A stretch of DNA of 25,684 nucleotides from an uncultured Rickettsiales bacterium (GTDB taxonomy: Bacteria > Pseudomonadota > Alphaproteobacteria > Rickettsiales > UBA1997), in assembly GCA_948744995.1 (NCBI GenBank), contig CAPZCD010000004.1, forward strand, positions 1-25,684, written 5' to 3'. The position numbers were made by a program, and so were the translations under genes. Below the pieces are notes generated by a model. That model did not search any database and was not told the DNA's origin. It saw only the letters and a list, made by a program, of their open reading frames with translations. Shown here in pieces: positions 1-8,300 of this stretch (positions are counted from its first letter, which is position 1; every line of letters starts with the position of its first letter).

Positions 1-640
1 ATTGTATATTGTTATTACCATTATACTCTTTTAATATCTCTAAACTTCTTGTATTATCTAATAACTTTTCATTAGTTGTTAGATCTATAGGTTCTTTATC
101 AGTTACTATATTATCCCATACTCTTTCTATATGATTAGCATATCTTTCAGCTTGATTTTCATTAAGACTATGTCTTTTATAATCATAGCTTTCATGAAAC
201 AGAGTTTTAATTAGCTGTCTGTTATCTTTATTGTTAGCTACATTTATAGCTATTATCTTTTTATTACTATTACTATCTTCAACTGAATATCCTTCTACTT
301 TAGTGGTAACATCATTATATAATATAACTTCTATATCTTTACCTTTATTATAACCTATATCTTTCTATTAATTCATCTAATGCTTGTTTTGATTACCATT
401 GCAGAAACGATGTGCATATATATACTTATTATATCTCCTGCTATTTCTCTTGTTGCGAAATCTATGGTTTTCTTTTTTATTAAATCAATTACTAAAGACC
501 CATCATTAACTTTTGGTTTGATGTCGTTAAAGTCTCCTGTTTTATAAATATCATTATTAACTTTATAATCATTTGGGAACCATTGAGGAATAAGGCTTTC
601 AGAGTTTTGATTTAAATAATTTCTTACTTTTCAAAATTGT
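1..640 (-). pseudogene. Decayed toxin/haemagglutinin-like gene, several frameshifts, runs off the left edge
   Basis: The reverse strand carries coding-like stretches in different frames. From about 626 down to 400 one frame reads RNYLNQNSESLIPQWFPNDY, later TIDFATREIAGDIISI, and then hits a stop. A short piece near 370-395 (KQALDELIER) sits in another frame. From about 357 to base 1 a third frame is open for some 118 codons, including KDIEVILYNDV, IKTLFHESYDYKRHSLNENQ and AERYANHIERVWD. The pieces join naturally if at least two or three indels are repaired, so this is a broken gene. The LFHES motif followed by a downstream helix resembles zinc-protease-like segments in the C-terminal regions of large secreted haemagglutinin or polymorphic-toxin proteins, but this family assignment is only an impression. 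The intact part may continue beyond base 1. No start codon or RBS is recognisable. Confidence 0.6.
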
Positions 641-674
641 ATCACTTAAAATCATATAAATTGATATCATATGG

Positions 675-789
675 ATGAATAAACCTAAAATAATGTTTAG
701 AGATACATTAAGAAAATATATTGGTATCTATTATGGTAATTATGGAATCAATTGAGGTAATCAAGAAATGGATAGATGTCCCTAATAGT
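675..789 (+). pseudogene. Short coding remnant with stops (toxin/phospholipase-like fragment?)
   Basis: An ATG at 675 opens a 26-codon frame that reads RKYIGIYYGNYGIN, then a TGA, then GNQEMDRCP in the same frame before two stops. The YYGNY segment followed by Gly/Asn and a D-x-C pair recalls a motif of secreted phospholipase-like toxin domains. The fragment is too short and too damaged to assign. It lies on the strand opposite to the decayed gene on its left, which suggests a scrambled accessory region. Low confidence. Confidence 0.25.
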
Positions 790-890
790 TTATTATAATT
801 CAGATAATAACTTATTTTTCAATGATAATTTATGTGTGTTGTGAACTTTTCCCCTCGTATTATTCTATCCCTACATTTCGCTATTTTTAT
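786..890 (-). repeat. Dispersed repeat, copy A (minus orientation)
   Basis: Read on the minus strand, this segment aligns with plus-strand bases 16792-16906. The best-conserved block is TTATCTGAATTATAATA followed by [A/G]ACTA, and a preceding block around ACAAC.CA..AATTAT.ATTGA also matches. By eye, identity over about 100 bp is roughly three quarters, with small indels. In one frame both copies read a similar peptide, R-x-E-[KR]-F-T-T-H-x-N-Y, before a stop, so the repeat may derive from a decayed coding element such as a transposase. The two copies are inverted relative to each other. Confidence 0.55.
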
Positions 891-946
891 ATAATTCAAA
901 TTAGAATTACCAGTACCACATAAATTTTCACTCCCAAACAGAATAA

Positions 947-974
947 TTGATTTATAAAAAAAATAGGATATAAT
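947..974 (+). promoter_or_regulatory. Sigma70-type promoter of the psd operon
   Basis: TTGATT at 947-952 and a perfect TATAAT at 969-974 are separated by 16 bp. Transcription would begin near 981. That makes the upstream TTG at 982 an unlikely translation start and favours the ATG at 1000. Confidence 0.6.
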
Positions 975-999
975 AACAACATTGTTAAACACAAAAGGT

Positions 1000-1674
1000 A
1001 TGGCAAATATTAAAGAAACATTAAAAAGAGTAGCAACTCCCATAAATTCAGAAGGATACAACATAATAATTCTAACCGCTGTAGTAACAGCACTACTAGC
1101 TATGATATCACACTATTTTGGGGTTATATCATTCATTTTTCTTCTTTTTTGTATTTATTTTTTCAGAGATCCAGAAAGATTTACACCGGACGAAGAAAAT
1201 GTTTTTGTTGCACCGGCTGATGGTGTTATAGATGCTATAGAAGAGGCTTTACCACCAGCAGAATTAGAGATGGATGAAAACATAAAGTGGACCAGAATTA
1301 GCACATTTTTAAGTATTTTTAACGTTCACGCACAAAGAATTCCATTTGATGGAAAAATTACAAAACTACACTATCGGGAAGGAGCTTTTTTGAATGTTTC
1401 GATAGATAAATACAGCAAAGATAACGAGAGACAGTCATGTGTATTGGAAACCAAAGATGGTTTACAAATCCCACTAGTTCAAATTGCTGGTTTTATAGCG
1501 AGAAGAATAGTTTGCAACTTGAGCGTAGGACAAGAAGTTAAAAAGGGTGATAAATATGGTATTATTAAATTTGGTAGTAGGGTTGACATATACTTACCAA
1601 AAGAAGTTGTACCTTGTGTAAAAGTAGGTCAAACTATGATTGGTGGAGAGACTGTAATAGCGAAATTACAGTAA
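1000..1674 (+). CDS. psd: Phosphatidylserine decarboxylase proenzyme
   Basis: Decarboxylates phosphatidylserine to phosphatidylethanolamine at the inner membrane using a pyruvoyl cofactor formed by self-cleavage. With the ATG at 1000 the protein has 224 residues. It shows a hydrophobic N-terminal segment (about 20-54), then FFRDPER, the APADG motif, and FLSIFNVHAQRIPFDG. The self-cleavage site is the Gly192-Ser193 bond in IIKFGSRVDIYLP, which splits the chain into beta and alpha subunits. The length matches the short bacterial Psd type found in Alphaproteobacteria and is shorter than the E. coli enzyme. The frame is open from a TTG at 982, but that codon sits right at the predicted transcription start. 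Spacing from AAAAGG to the ATG is very short, so the start is not fully settled. First gene of the phospholipid operon; pssA follows after 49 bp. Confidence 0.95.
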   Translation: MANIKETLKRVATPINSEGYNIIILTAVVTALLAMISHYFGVISFIFLLFCIYFFRDPERFTPDEENVFVAPADGVIDAIEEALPPAELEMDENIKWTRISTFLSIFNVHAQRIPFDGKITKLHYREGAFLNVSIDKYSKDNERQSCVLETKDGLQIPLVQIAGFIARRIVCNLSVGQEVKKGDKYGIIKFGSRVDIYLPKEVVPCVKVGQTMIGGETVIAKLQ

Positions 1675-1723
1675 ATAATAACTAGAAATTAACTATAAAT
1701 TACCACAACTAATAGGAGTTAAC

Positions 1724-2482
1724 ATGGAAAAAGAAGAAAATACAAGTTTTGAATTAGCAAAACTAATACCAAACATAATAACCTTATCATCGTTATGTAT
1801 TGGTTTATTTGCTGTGAGAATGGCTATAATTGGTGATTTTGTTTCAGCATTATACTGTATAATTGTATCCTGTTTATGTGATGGATTAGATGGCAATGTT
1901 GCCAGAAGGCTAAATGCTTCCAGTGAATTTGGAGCGCAACTTGATTCACTTTCTGACTTCTTCAGCTTTGGCATAGCACCGGGTTTTGTAGTTTATTTCT
2001 GGAAGATGCAATATTCAGAAATGTATAGACCTATTGCCTGGATACCGGTTCTGTTACTGGCTGTATGTATGGCTATAAGATTGGCTAGATTTAATGTTGG
2101 TCTAGTTACCGAAGATAAAGAGAATCCATTAAACAAATACTTTTTTAAAGGTGTACCGGCTCCTATGGCGGCAGCTTTGGTTATGTTACCTATGGCAATG
2201 TCTTTTGAATTTGGCTTAAATATAGCCCCTATTTTTGTAATTATTAATACATCTATTATAGCTCTTATGGCTGGCAGTACCATTCCAACTCCTTGTTTTA
2301 AAAAAATAAAGTTTAAAACTACTCAAAGACAACTTATATTAGTTGTCATTGCACTATTTCTCATAGGTTTGTTGGTAAAGACTTTTTTTACCGCAGTACT
2401 AATATGTTATCTGTATGTAATATCTATAGTTTTGTCTTGGTTCTATTATATAAAATTTAAAAGAGAGCAAAATAATTCTTAA
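1724..2482 (+). CDS. pssA: CDP-diacylglycerol-serine O-phosphatidyltransferase
   Basis: Makes phosphatidylserine from CDP-diacylglycerol and L-serine, the substrate of the Psd encoded just upstream. The CDP-alcohol phosphatidyltransferase signature D-G-x2-A-R-x8-G-x3-D-x3-D is complete: D56, G57, A60, R61, G70, D74 and D78. The rest is a polytopic membrane protein with about six to eight hydrophobic helices, ending in a short basic tail. Its 252 residues are normal for the type II (Bacillus/alphaproteobacterial) PssA. The start is well supported by AGGAG eight bases upstream of the ATG. The stop codon is one base from the ATG of the next gene, so the two are probably co-translated. Confidence 0.95.
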   Translation: MEKEENTSFELAKLIPNIITLSSLCIGLFAVRMAIIGDFVSALYCIIVSCLCDGLDGNVARRLNASSEFGAQLDSLSDFFSFGIAPGFVVYFWKMQYSEMYRPIAWIPVLLLAVCMAIRLARFNVGLVTEDKENPLNKYFFKGVPAPMAAALVMLPMAMSFEFGLNIAPIFVIINTSIIALMAGSTIPTPCFKKIKFKTTQRQLILVVIALFLIGLLVKTFFTAVLICYLYVISIVLSWFYYIKFKREQNNS

Positions 2483-2483
2483 G

Positions 2484-3128
2484 ATGAATAGCTGTAGCAA
2501 CTTTAAAAGTTTTTTACTATTACCTTTAATTTCATTGATAACTGGTAGTTGTACGAAGAATGTTATTATAAAGGGTAATGAGGTTATCGAAAAAATAACA
2601 CGATTATATCGGGATGCTAATCAGGTAAAGTCTGACTCGATGATTGAAGAACAGATAAAAGATAGTATAAATAAAGATAAATCAAGTTTTTTATATGCTA
2701 ACAACCTTGCGGATTTTGCTTACTATGATGTAAAGGTTATGGAGGGAAGAGTTATGTTAACCGGCGTTGCTTTTGACCTAAAAACAAAAACATTTCTAAC
2801 CAATAAAGTCACAGAAAATCTAAAAGTTAGGTCTCTTCTTGATGAGATTCTAATAAAAGATAAAAAAAGTTTCTCTTTTGTGCGAATGAAGGATTATTTT
2901 TTAGAGAAAAGTATCTATATGAAAGTATTTTTTAAATCTAAAATAAAATCATTGAATTATGAGGTCTCTGTTATGGATGGAATTGCGTACGTTATTGGTA
3001 TAGCTGAAGATCAGGAAGAGCATGAGCTTTTACTAAACCTTATAAGCACAATTAAAGGTATAAAACAAGTTGTAACTCATGTTATAACGGTTGATAGTGA
3101 TTTAAAGCTTAAGATTGAATACATATAA
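2484..3128 (+). CDS. Putative lipoprotein with two BON domains
   Basis: A 214-residue exported protein. The N-terminus is a signal-like segment (residues 1-23) ending in ITGSC, a possible but imperfect lipobox with Cys23 as acylation site. Two BON-type modules follow, roughly at residues 50-120 and 130-205. Each has a helix, then a strand pair of the form Y-[DE]-V-x-V-M-[ED]-G and a closing helix, e.g. YDVKVMEGRVMLTGVA and YEVSVMDGIAYVIGIA. BON domains, as in OsmY and DolP, bind phospholipid membranes in the periplasm. Its place between pssA and cdsA fits a role in sensing or maintaining the envelope lipids made by this operon; that link is inferred. The start lies one base after the pssA stop with no strong RBS of its own, which suggests translational coupling. 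Confidence 0.75.
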   Translation: MNSCSNFKSFLLLPLISLITGSCTKNVIIKGNEVIEKITRLYRDANQVKSDSMIEEQIKDSINKDKSSFLYANNLADFAYYDVKVMEGRVMLTGVAFDLKTKTFLTNKVTENLKVRSLLDEILIKDKKSFSFVRMKDYFLEKSIYMKVFFKSKIKSLNYEVSVMDGIAYVIGIAEDQEEHELLLNLISTIKGIKQVVTHVITVDSDLKLKIEYI

Positions 3129-3145
3129 ACAATTTAGGAGTTAAA

Positions 3146-3790
3146 ATGAAAGAAGGATTTACTAGGACTATTTCGGGAATTATTATAGGTCTTCTCACTT
3201 TATTTTTTATCTATTCCAGGAGTATATTTGTTGGCTTTTCTTTTATTTTTGTTGTTGGCTTATTTATGGCTATGGAATGGTATAATATAACAAAAGAAGC
3301 TAGCGAGCAGAAAAAATGGATATTTCTAGGAGTTATTTACATATTTATAACATTGATGCCACTACTAAAAATAAAAGTTAGCAATTGGCAAGGGAAAAAC
3401 ATACTGATGTGGTTATTTATACTGGTTTGGTGCACCGATACCTTTGCCTATTTTGTTGGTAAGGTATTGAATTTAGGAAAGCATAAAATTAACGAAATTA
3501 GCCCTAAAAAATCTTATGAAGGTTTAGTTGGCGGAATTATAGGCTCAATGTTTTTTTGCAATATTTTTGCCAGAGTTTTTCTACCACAATACAGTTCTGT
3601 ACTTTTATATTTTACACCCATATTGTGTTGTGTAGAACAAATTGGTGATTTTACAGAATCTTATATCAAACGAAAGTTTAATGTTAAAGATAGTGGTAAT
3701 ATAATACCAGGTCATGGAGGCTTTTTAGACAGATTTGATGGATTTTTGTATCTATCAATCTTGATGTTATACATTTTAGAATTTATTTAA
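3146..3790 (+). CDS. cdsA: Phosphatidate cytidylyltransferase (CDP-diglyceride synthase)
   Basis: Converts phosphatidic acid and CTP to CDP-diacylglycerol, the precursor used by PssA two genes upstream. The CDS signature is complete at residues 172-192: S-Y-I-K-R-K-F-N-V-K-D-S-G-N-I-I-P-G-H-G-G, followed by the usual LDRFDG. Upstream is WCTDTFAYFVGK, which holds the conserved acidic active-site residues. The protein is polytopic. At 214 residues it is clearly shorter than the 270-285 of E. coli-type enzymes, because the N-terminal membrane part is reduced; short versions are typical of reduced genomes. AGGAG eight bases before the ATG supports the start. The stop is two bases from the next ATG. 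Confidence 0.93.
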   Translation: MKEGFTRTISGIIIGLLTLFFIYSRSIFVGFSFIFVVGLFMAMEWYNITKEASEQKKWIFLGVIYIFITLMPLLKIKVSNWQGKNILMWLFILVWCTDTFAYFVGKVLNLGKHKINEISPKKSYEGLVGGIIGSMFFCNIFARVFLPQYSSVLLYFTPILCCVEQIGDFTESYIKRKFNVKDSGNIIPGHGGFLDRFDGFLYLSILMLYILEFI

Positions 3791-3792
3791 TT

Positions 3793-4368
3793 ATGTACGA
3801 GGAATTAGAAAACATAAAGCTTTTATGCCAAAGTTGTAGCAAATGTCAGCTGTCAAAAACAAGAACTAATGTTGTATTCTCTGATGGTATGGTAAATAGC
3901 AAGCTGATGCTGATCGGGGAAGCTCCCGGTTATCACGAAGATCAAGAAGGTAAACCTTTCGTTGGGAGATCGGGTCAACTGCTGGACAAAATATTTGAAT
4001 CGGTTGGACTATCTAGAGATAAGGATGTGTATATTTGTAACGTAATTAAATGTAGGCCGCCAGAAAATAGAAATCCAACGCCAGAAGAACAAATATTATG
4101 TAGAAAATATCTTGATGCGCAGATAGACATTCTAAAACCAAAAATAATATTACTATGTGGTAGTATCGCAATGAAAGCTATGTTAGATACTGATGTCGGC
4201 ATTACAAAAAATCGCGGCAAGTGGTTTGATGGACCAAATAACTCGAAGATGATGCCGATTTTTCATCCATCGTATCTTTTGAGGAATAGTACTAGGGTTG
4301 AAGGTGGACCAAAATGGTTAACTTGGCAGGATTTTAAGGAGATAAAAAAGGAGTTTGATAAGCTGTAA
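3793..4368 (+). CDS. Family 4 (Fe-S) uracil-DNA glycosylase
   Basis: Removes uracil from DNA to start base excision repair. Motif 1 is GEAPG (residues 42-46) followed by Y-H-E-D. The second active-site motif is HPSYLLR (158-164). Four cysteines in the family 4 arrangement, Cys15/Cys18 and Cys87-x15-Cys103, would hold a 4Fe-4S cluster; an extra Cys12 lies next to the first pair. The 191-residue length is typical. The gene follows cdsA after two bases and so belongs to the phospholipid operon by position, although its function is unrelated. A weak hairpin follows the stop. The family assignment is secure; substrate range cannot be read from the sequence. Confidence 0.92.
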   Translation: MYEELENIKLLCQSCSKCQLSKTRTNVVFSDGMVNSKLMLIGEAPGYHEDQEGKPFVGRSGQLLDKIFESVGLSRDKDVYICNVIKCRPPENRNPTPEEQILCRKYLDAQIDILKPKIILLCGSIAMKAMLDTDVGITKNRGKWFDGPNNSKMMPIFHPSYLLRNSTRVEGGPKWLTWQDFKEIKKEFDKL

Positions 4369-4373
4369 TGGTT

Positions 4374-4405
4374 TTAACTGTCGCAGGTCAGTTAATTATT
4401 ATCTT
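4374..4405 (+). terminator. Possible terminator of the psd-pssA-cdsA operon
   Basis: TTAACTG (4374-4380) and CAGTTAA (4389-4395) form a 7-bp stem with an 8-base loop starting six bases after the glycosylase stop. A T-rich tail without a long T-run follows, so termination would be weak. Confidence 0.45.
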
Positions 4406-4420
4406 TAAAGGAGTTTGTCA

Positions 4421-4456
4421 TTACTCAATTAACTAGACATTTTATAATATTATAAT
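4421..4456 (+). promoter_or_regulatory. Candidate promoter of the exonuclease gene
   Basis: Two TATAAT hexamers, at 4443-4448 and 4451-4456, lie 30-45 bp before the coding region. TTACTC (4421-4426) and TTAACT (4429-4434) each lie 16 bp upstream of one of them as weak -35 elements. It is not clear which pair is used. Confidence 0.4.
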
Positions 4457-4486
4457 ATAACACTAAAACATGTAATGGTAGTTGTT

Positions 4487-5311
4487 ATGCTTGATAAACT
4501 TTTTGTATTTGATATAGAGACCATACCGGATACAGATATACTTGAAAATCTGACTGGTAGTGTTACCCAAAACCCATTAGAAAAACGCAAAGAACTGGAA
4601 GAATATCATATAGAGGTTTCCGGTGGAAATCCATTTCCGAGACAACCATTTCATAAGGTTGTTTCAGTTAGTATATTAATAGCTGATATAGTCAAAACTA
4701 ATAATTATGAATATTATGAAATAGTTAAGTTGGGTACCATATCAAGCCTTGATAATACAGAAAGTGGCATAGTTAGCAAGTTTTTTGATTATTTATGCAA
4801 ATACATCCCTAGAATAGTTAGCTATAATGGCAGAACATTTGATATACCGGTTATGAAATATAGAGCAATGAAATATGGTATTTCTATAGAAAATTTGTTT
4901 AAATCGGGAGATAAATGGAATAATTATGCACAAAGGTATTCGTTAGATTGGCATTGTGATCTATTAGAGGTATTGTCGGATTTTGGAGCATCTGCAAGAT
5001 GTAAAATGAACGAAATATGTAGCATATTAGGCATACCTGGTAAAATTGGTATAGATGGTTCGAAAGTAACGGAACTGTATGACCAAAATCTGCTTAAAAC
5101 TATAGATGATTATTGTGAAACGGATGTTTTGAATACATATCTTATATATTTGAACTATGCTCTGCTGTCAGGGCTAACAAATAGGGAAAATTTCATAAAT
5201 ATGAATCAGGATGTGATAAAATACCTTAAGCAAAAAAACCTCTCCTATTCAGCTGAATTTCTGGAACAGTGGGAAAAAGTTGATGGGAGAGGGTTGGATT
5301 TTAAGAGTTAG
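4487..5311 (+). CDS. PolB-like 3'-5' exonuclease family protein
   Basis: A 274-residue DEDD-type exonuclease of the DNA polymerase B exonuclease-like group. Visible motifs are FDIETIPD near the N-terminus (Exo I, Asp and Glu metal ligands), SYNGRTFDIPVMKYRA (Exo II region) and DDYCETDVLNTYLIYLNY (Exo III-like with Asp). The segment HCDLLEVLSDFGA and the IPGKIGIDGSKV region are characteristic of this stand-alone family. An in-frame ATG at 4475 adds MVVV, but MLDKLFVFDIET at 4487 matches the usual start of the family better. Probably acts in DNA repair or RNA/DNA end trimming; the physiological substrate is unknown. Its stop codon lies only two bases from the stop of the convergent giant gene, with no terminator between them. 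Confidence 0.85.
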   Translation: MLDKLFVFDIETIPDTDILENLTGSVTQNPLEKRKELEEYHIEVSGGNPFPRQPFHKVVSVSILIADIVKTNNYEYYEIVKLGTISSLDNTESGIVSKFFDYLCKYIPRIVSYNGRTFDIPVMKYRAMKYGISIENLFKSGDKWNNYAQRYSLDWHCDLLEVLSDFGASARCKMNEICSILGIPGKIGIDGSKVTELYDQNLLKTIDDYCETDVLNTYLIYLNYALLSGLTNRENFINMNQDVIKYLKQKNLSYSAEFLEQWEKVDGRGLDFKS

Positions 5312-5313
5312 CT

Positions 5314-8300
5314 TTACACATGTATTGGAATTCTAGTATCATCAATATTTAATGGATTTACACCAATTTCCTGTAGTTTAACTTGCATATCATTAAATAT
5401 ATTATTAATCTTTGCCTGTTCTTTTTCTAATTCCTGTTTCTTTTTTTCAACTTCATTGGCCACTACAGCAATACAAGTTACTGCTAATTGAGCTGCTATA
5501 AATTGATTCATAACCATTAGTGTCGTAAAAATATTTTGTGCCACTTCAGGGTCTTTTAAATCTAAATTGCCAGAACCAAAATTTTCTTCTAAAACTTTAT
5601 TAGTATTTTCAATATTATGCATTTTTATTTCTGGGGATATTTTATCATCATTAATTAAAGTTTCTAAATCCTCAGTTATCACATCTAACTTTGTTACGTC
5701 TAGGTTTTTTTCTTCTGTTAAAGATGGTAAAAGATTATTTTTATCCAATTTTATATGTTCTTCTGGTTTAAAAATTCCCATTTCCTGATCAATTTCTTCT
5801 TTTCTCATGTTAACAATTTCTTCAAATTCAATTAGCTTCTGTTTATCATCTTCATTCATAGAAGCCAACCTAATACATTCTTCATGACGCAAATCATTTA
5901 ACTCTTTTACAAGCCATTCATCAATTTCATTAACTCCTTTCTGAAATTCCATAAGTCTACTTTCTATTTTAGCTTTTTCTTCATCACTTTTCCCATCAAC
6001 TAATTGTTTATAAGCGTTGCCACCATAACCAAGACTAGCCGTATCCAAAACACCACTAATAACACCATTTAATATACTTTTACCAATATTTACCAAATTG
6101 GAGAAAATTCCTGTTATTCCTTCTTTTTCTTGAAATTCAGGATATTTCTCCTTTAGCGCTATTGCTTTCTTTTGTGCTATTAACTTTATTGCTTCGGTTC
6201 TTATCTCAATATTATCTTCAACTAATTGGCTTTGCCTTGATTTTTCTTCATTCTTTTTTAAATGTTCTGACATACGATCTTCTTCGTCTCTTATTTTGTT
6301 TTCTAGATCTGCTGTCAGCTTTTGTTTTTGCTCGTTTACAGTACCTTTTTGATATGTTTTAGCTCTCTTTTCTGATGGTTTTGATAAATTTTTTATGGAA
6401 AATTCATTCTTCTTAAGATTAAAAAATACCATCACTTTGTTTTTGGCTCTACCAAAAAATCGTTTTATCCTATTTAAAATTCCTATTTTTCCATTTCTTG
6501 CATTTGTATGAACTTCATTTCTATTGTTTACTGTATTAACCACTTCAATTACATCAGCTGCATCACTTACTGCACTAACTCCTACAGCCGCTGCTCCTAC
6601 TCCAGCTACTGCTGAAACGGCTCTTGAACTACTGTTAACAGCTGCTTTTGCAGCAAAATATGTAGCAGCTGCTTTCGCTACTAATCTCGTACCGGTAGCT
6701 GTCCAATATCTTACTTTATTTTCTAGATCTGGAGTATACTCATATATTTTTTTCACACAATCAAGATATTCCCTCTCTTTTGGTTTTAAATTTATTTCTT
6801 CATCTTTAGTTAATCCTCTTGCAAATTTATCTGTATCTATACTATATTTTTCTATTAGTAGATTTGCATAATTTAGGTAAGATTTGGATATTTCTTCTCT
6901 TATGGAATCATATAAGGAATTGCGCCCAGACTTCGAATAAAACTTGTTAACAAAATCTTCTTCCATAAGTTTTATTTGCTCCTGACAAATCATTTCTCTA
7001 AATTCTAGATCAAGATTACTATTGTTCGCGAGCGAAGAATAAAGATCAGATTTAGTAAGATATTCGTCAACCGTATAGGAAGGTTCATTTATAAGTGAAA
7101 CTACTGTTTTTTCTAGATTTTGATAATTGGTAGTTAGTTGTTTGTTATCAGGAGATAATGGTATAGTAGCTAATAATAGTTGGATTTTATCCGTAAGACC
7201 ATAAACTGTTGTTGGTCTAGAATTCATTTCCTCATTTAATATTTTATATACGGTGGATTTTTGTTCGTTATTTTTAATCCAGTAAAAACAATTGTCTCTT
7301 AAGTTTACCCAATCTTCCTTTTCTATTCTTGTTTTAATTGTGCTTCTTATGCTTTCTATATCAAATTCATCATTTCTATCAAATTTAATATCTATATTAA
7401 AACCAGTTAATTTTGGATCAGAATCAAGCATGGGAATATCTTCATTTCTATTTCTAGCTATTCTATCTAAAGTGTTTTCATTCAGGTCGGATAATCTATT
7501 TTTTATCTTACTGGTAATAAAAAACAAAACATTATCCGGTATTACACTAAGCATATCATTTCCTTGAATAGCTCTTGCTTGTTCCTCAGTCAAATTCTCT
7601 GCCTGTTCTACAGTTAAATTTTTTAGAAACTCTTGATTTTTTGCTATAATATTAGCATTTATAACAGATATAATTTCTGGTTTAAGGCTATTTCTAATCA
7701 ATCCAAACTGTTCTTCATTAAGAAACATGGCTTGATCTTTTGTTAAGCCATGTTTTGTTAGATATAATAGGTATTCATCTGGAATTTGTCTAATAATTTG
7801 CGGAATTAAATATTGGGATTTATTTGTATCACATAATAACCTAAATTGTTCTATACCAAATTGTTCCAGTTGTTCATTTGTAACATATCTTAATGTTGCT
7901 TCATTTAGTGAATCTATATCTATACCAGCAACATCTTTGATAATAGAAAAATTCTCTCCAAGAGAATTAATTAATAATGGATTTTCTTTTAAAACTAATA
8001 AATGACCCCCATCTAAATCACTTATCTGCTTTGAGGTTAATACCGCAATAGTCTCTGTTTTAAGTTTCTTAAATTCTTCTACTAGTAATGAGTTTATGTC
8101 TAGAGCGCATAGTTTCATATTTGCTAATACTGTACCATCTCCTTTAACTGTTGCTAGATAATCAATAGTTTCGGCTGGTAATTGTTTTACGAAGTCATTT
8201 CCAAAACTAACCATTATCTCATCAGTTATCTTACCAATAGCTTCTTTAGCTAAATGTCCTAATTTCCCTGTTTCAATTAAACTAGTTAATTGTGTTTTAA

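Noticed and set aside
982..999. TTG start of psd six codons upstream
   Set aside because: It lies at the predicted transcription start of the TTGATT/TATAAT promoter, which would leave no leader; the ATG at 1000 is preferred.
5300..5320. Bidirectional terminator between the convergent exonuclease and giant genes
   Set aside because: The stops are only two bases apart and no hairpin with T-runs is visible there.
6524..6871. 115-codon plus-strand frame rich in Thr and Ala inside the giant gene
   Set aside because: It mirrors the Ala/Val-rich segment of the minus-strand protein and has no RBS; a shadow frame.
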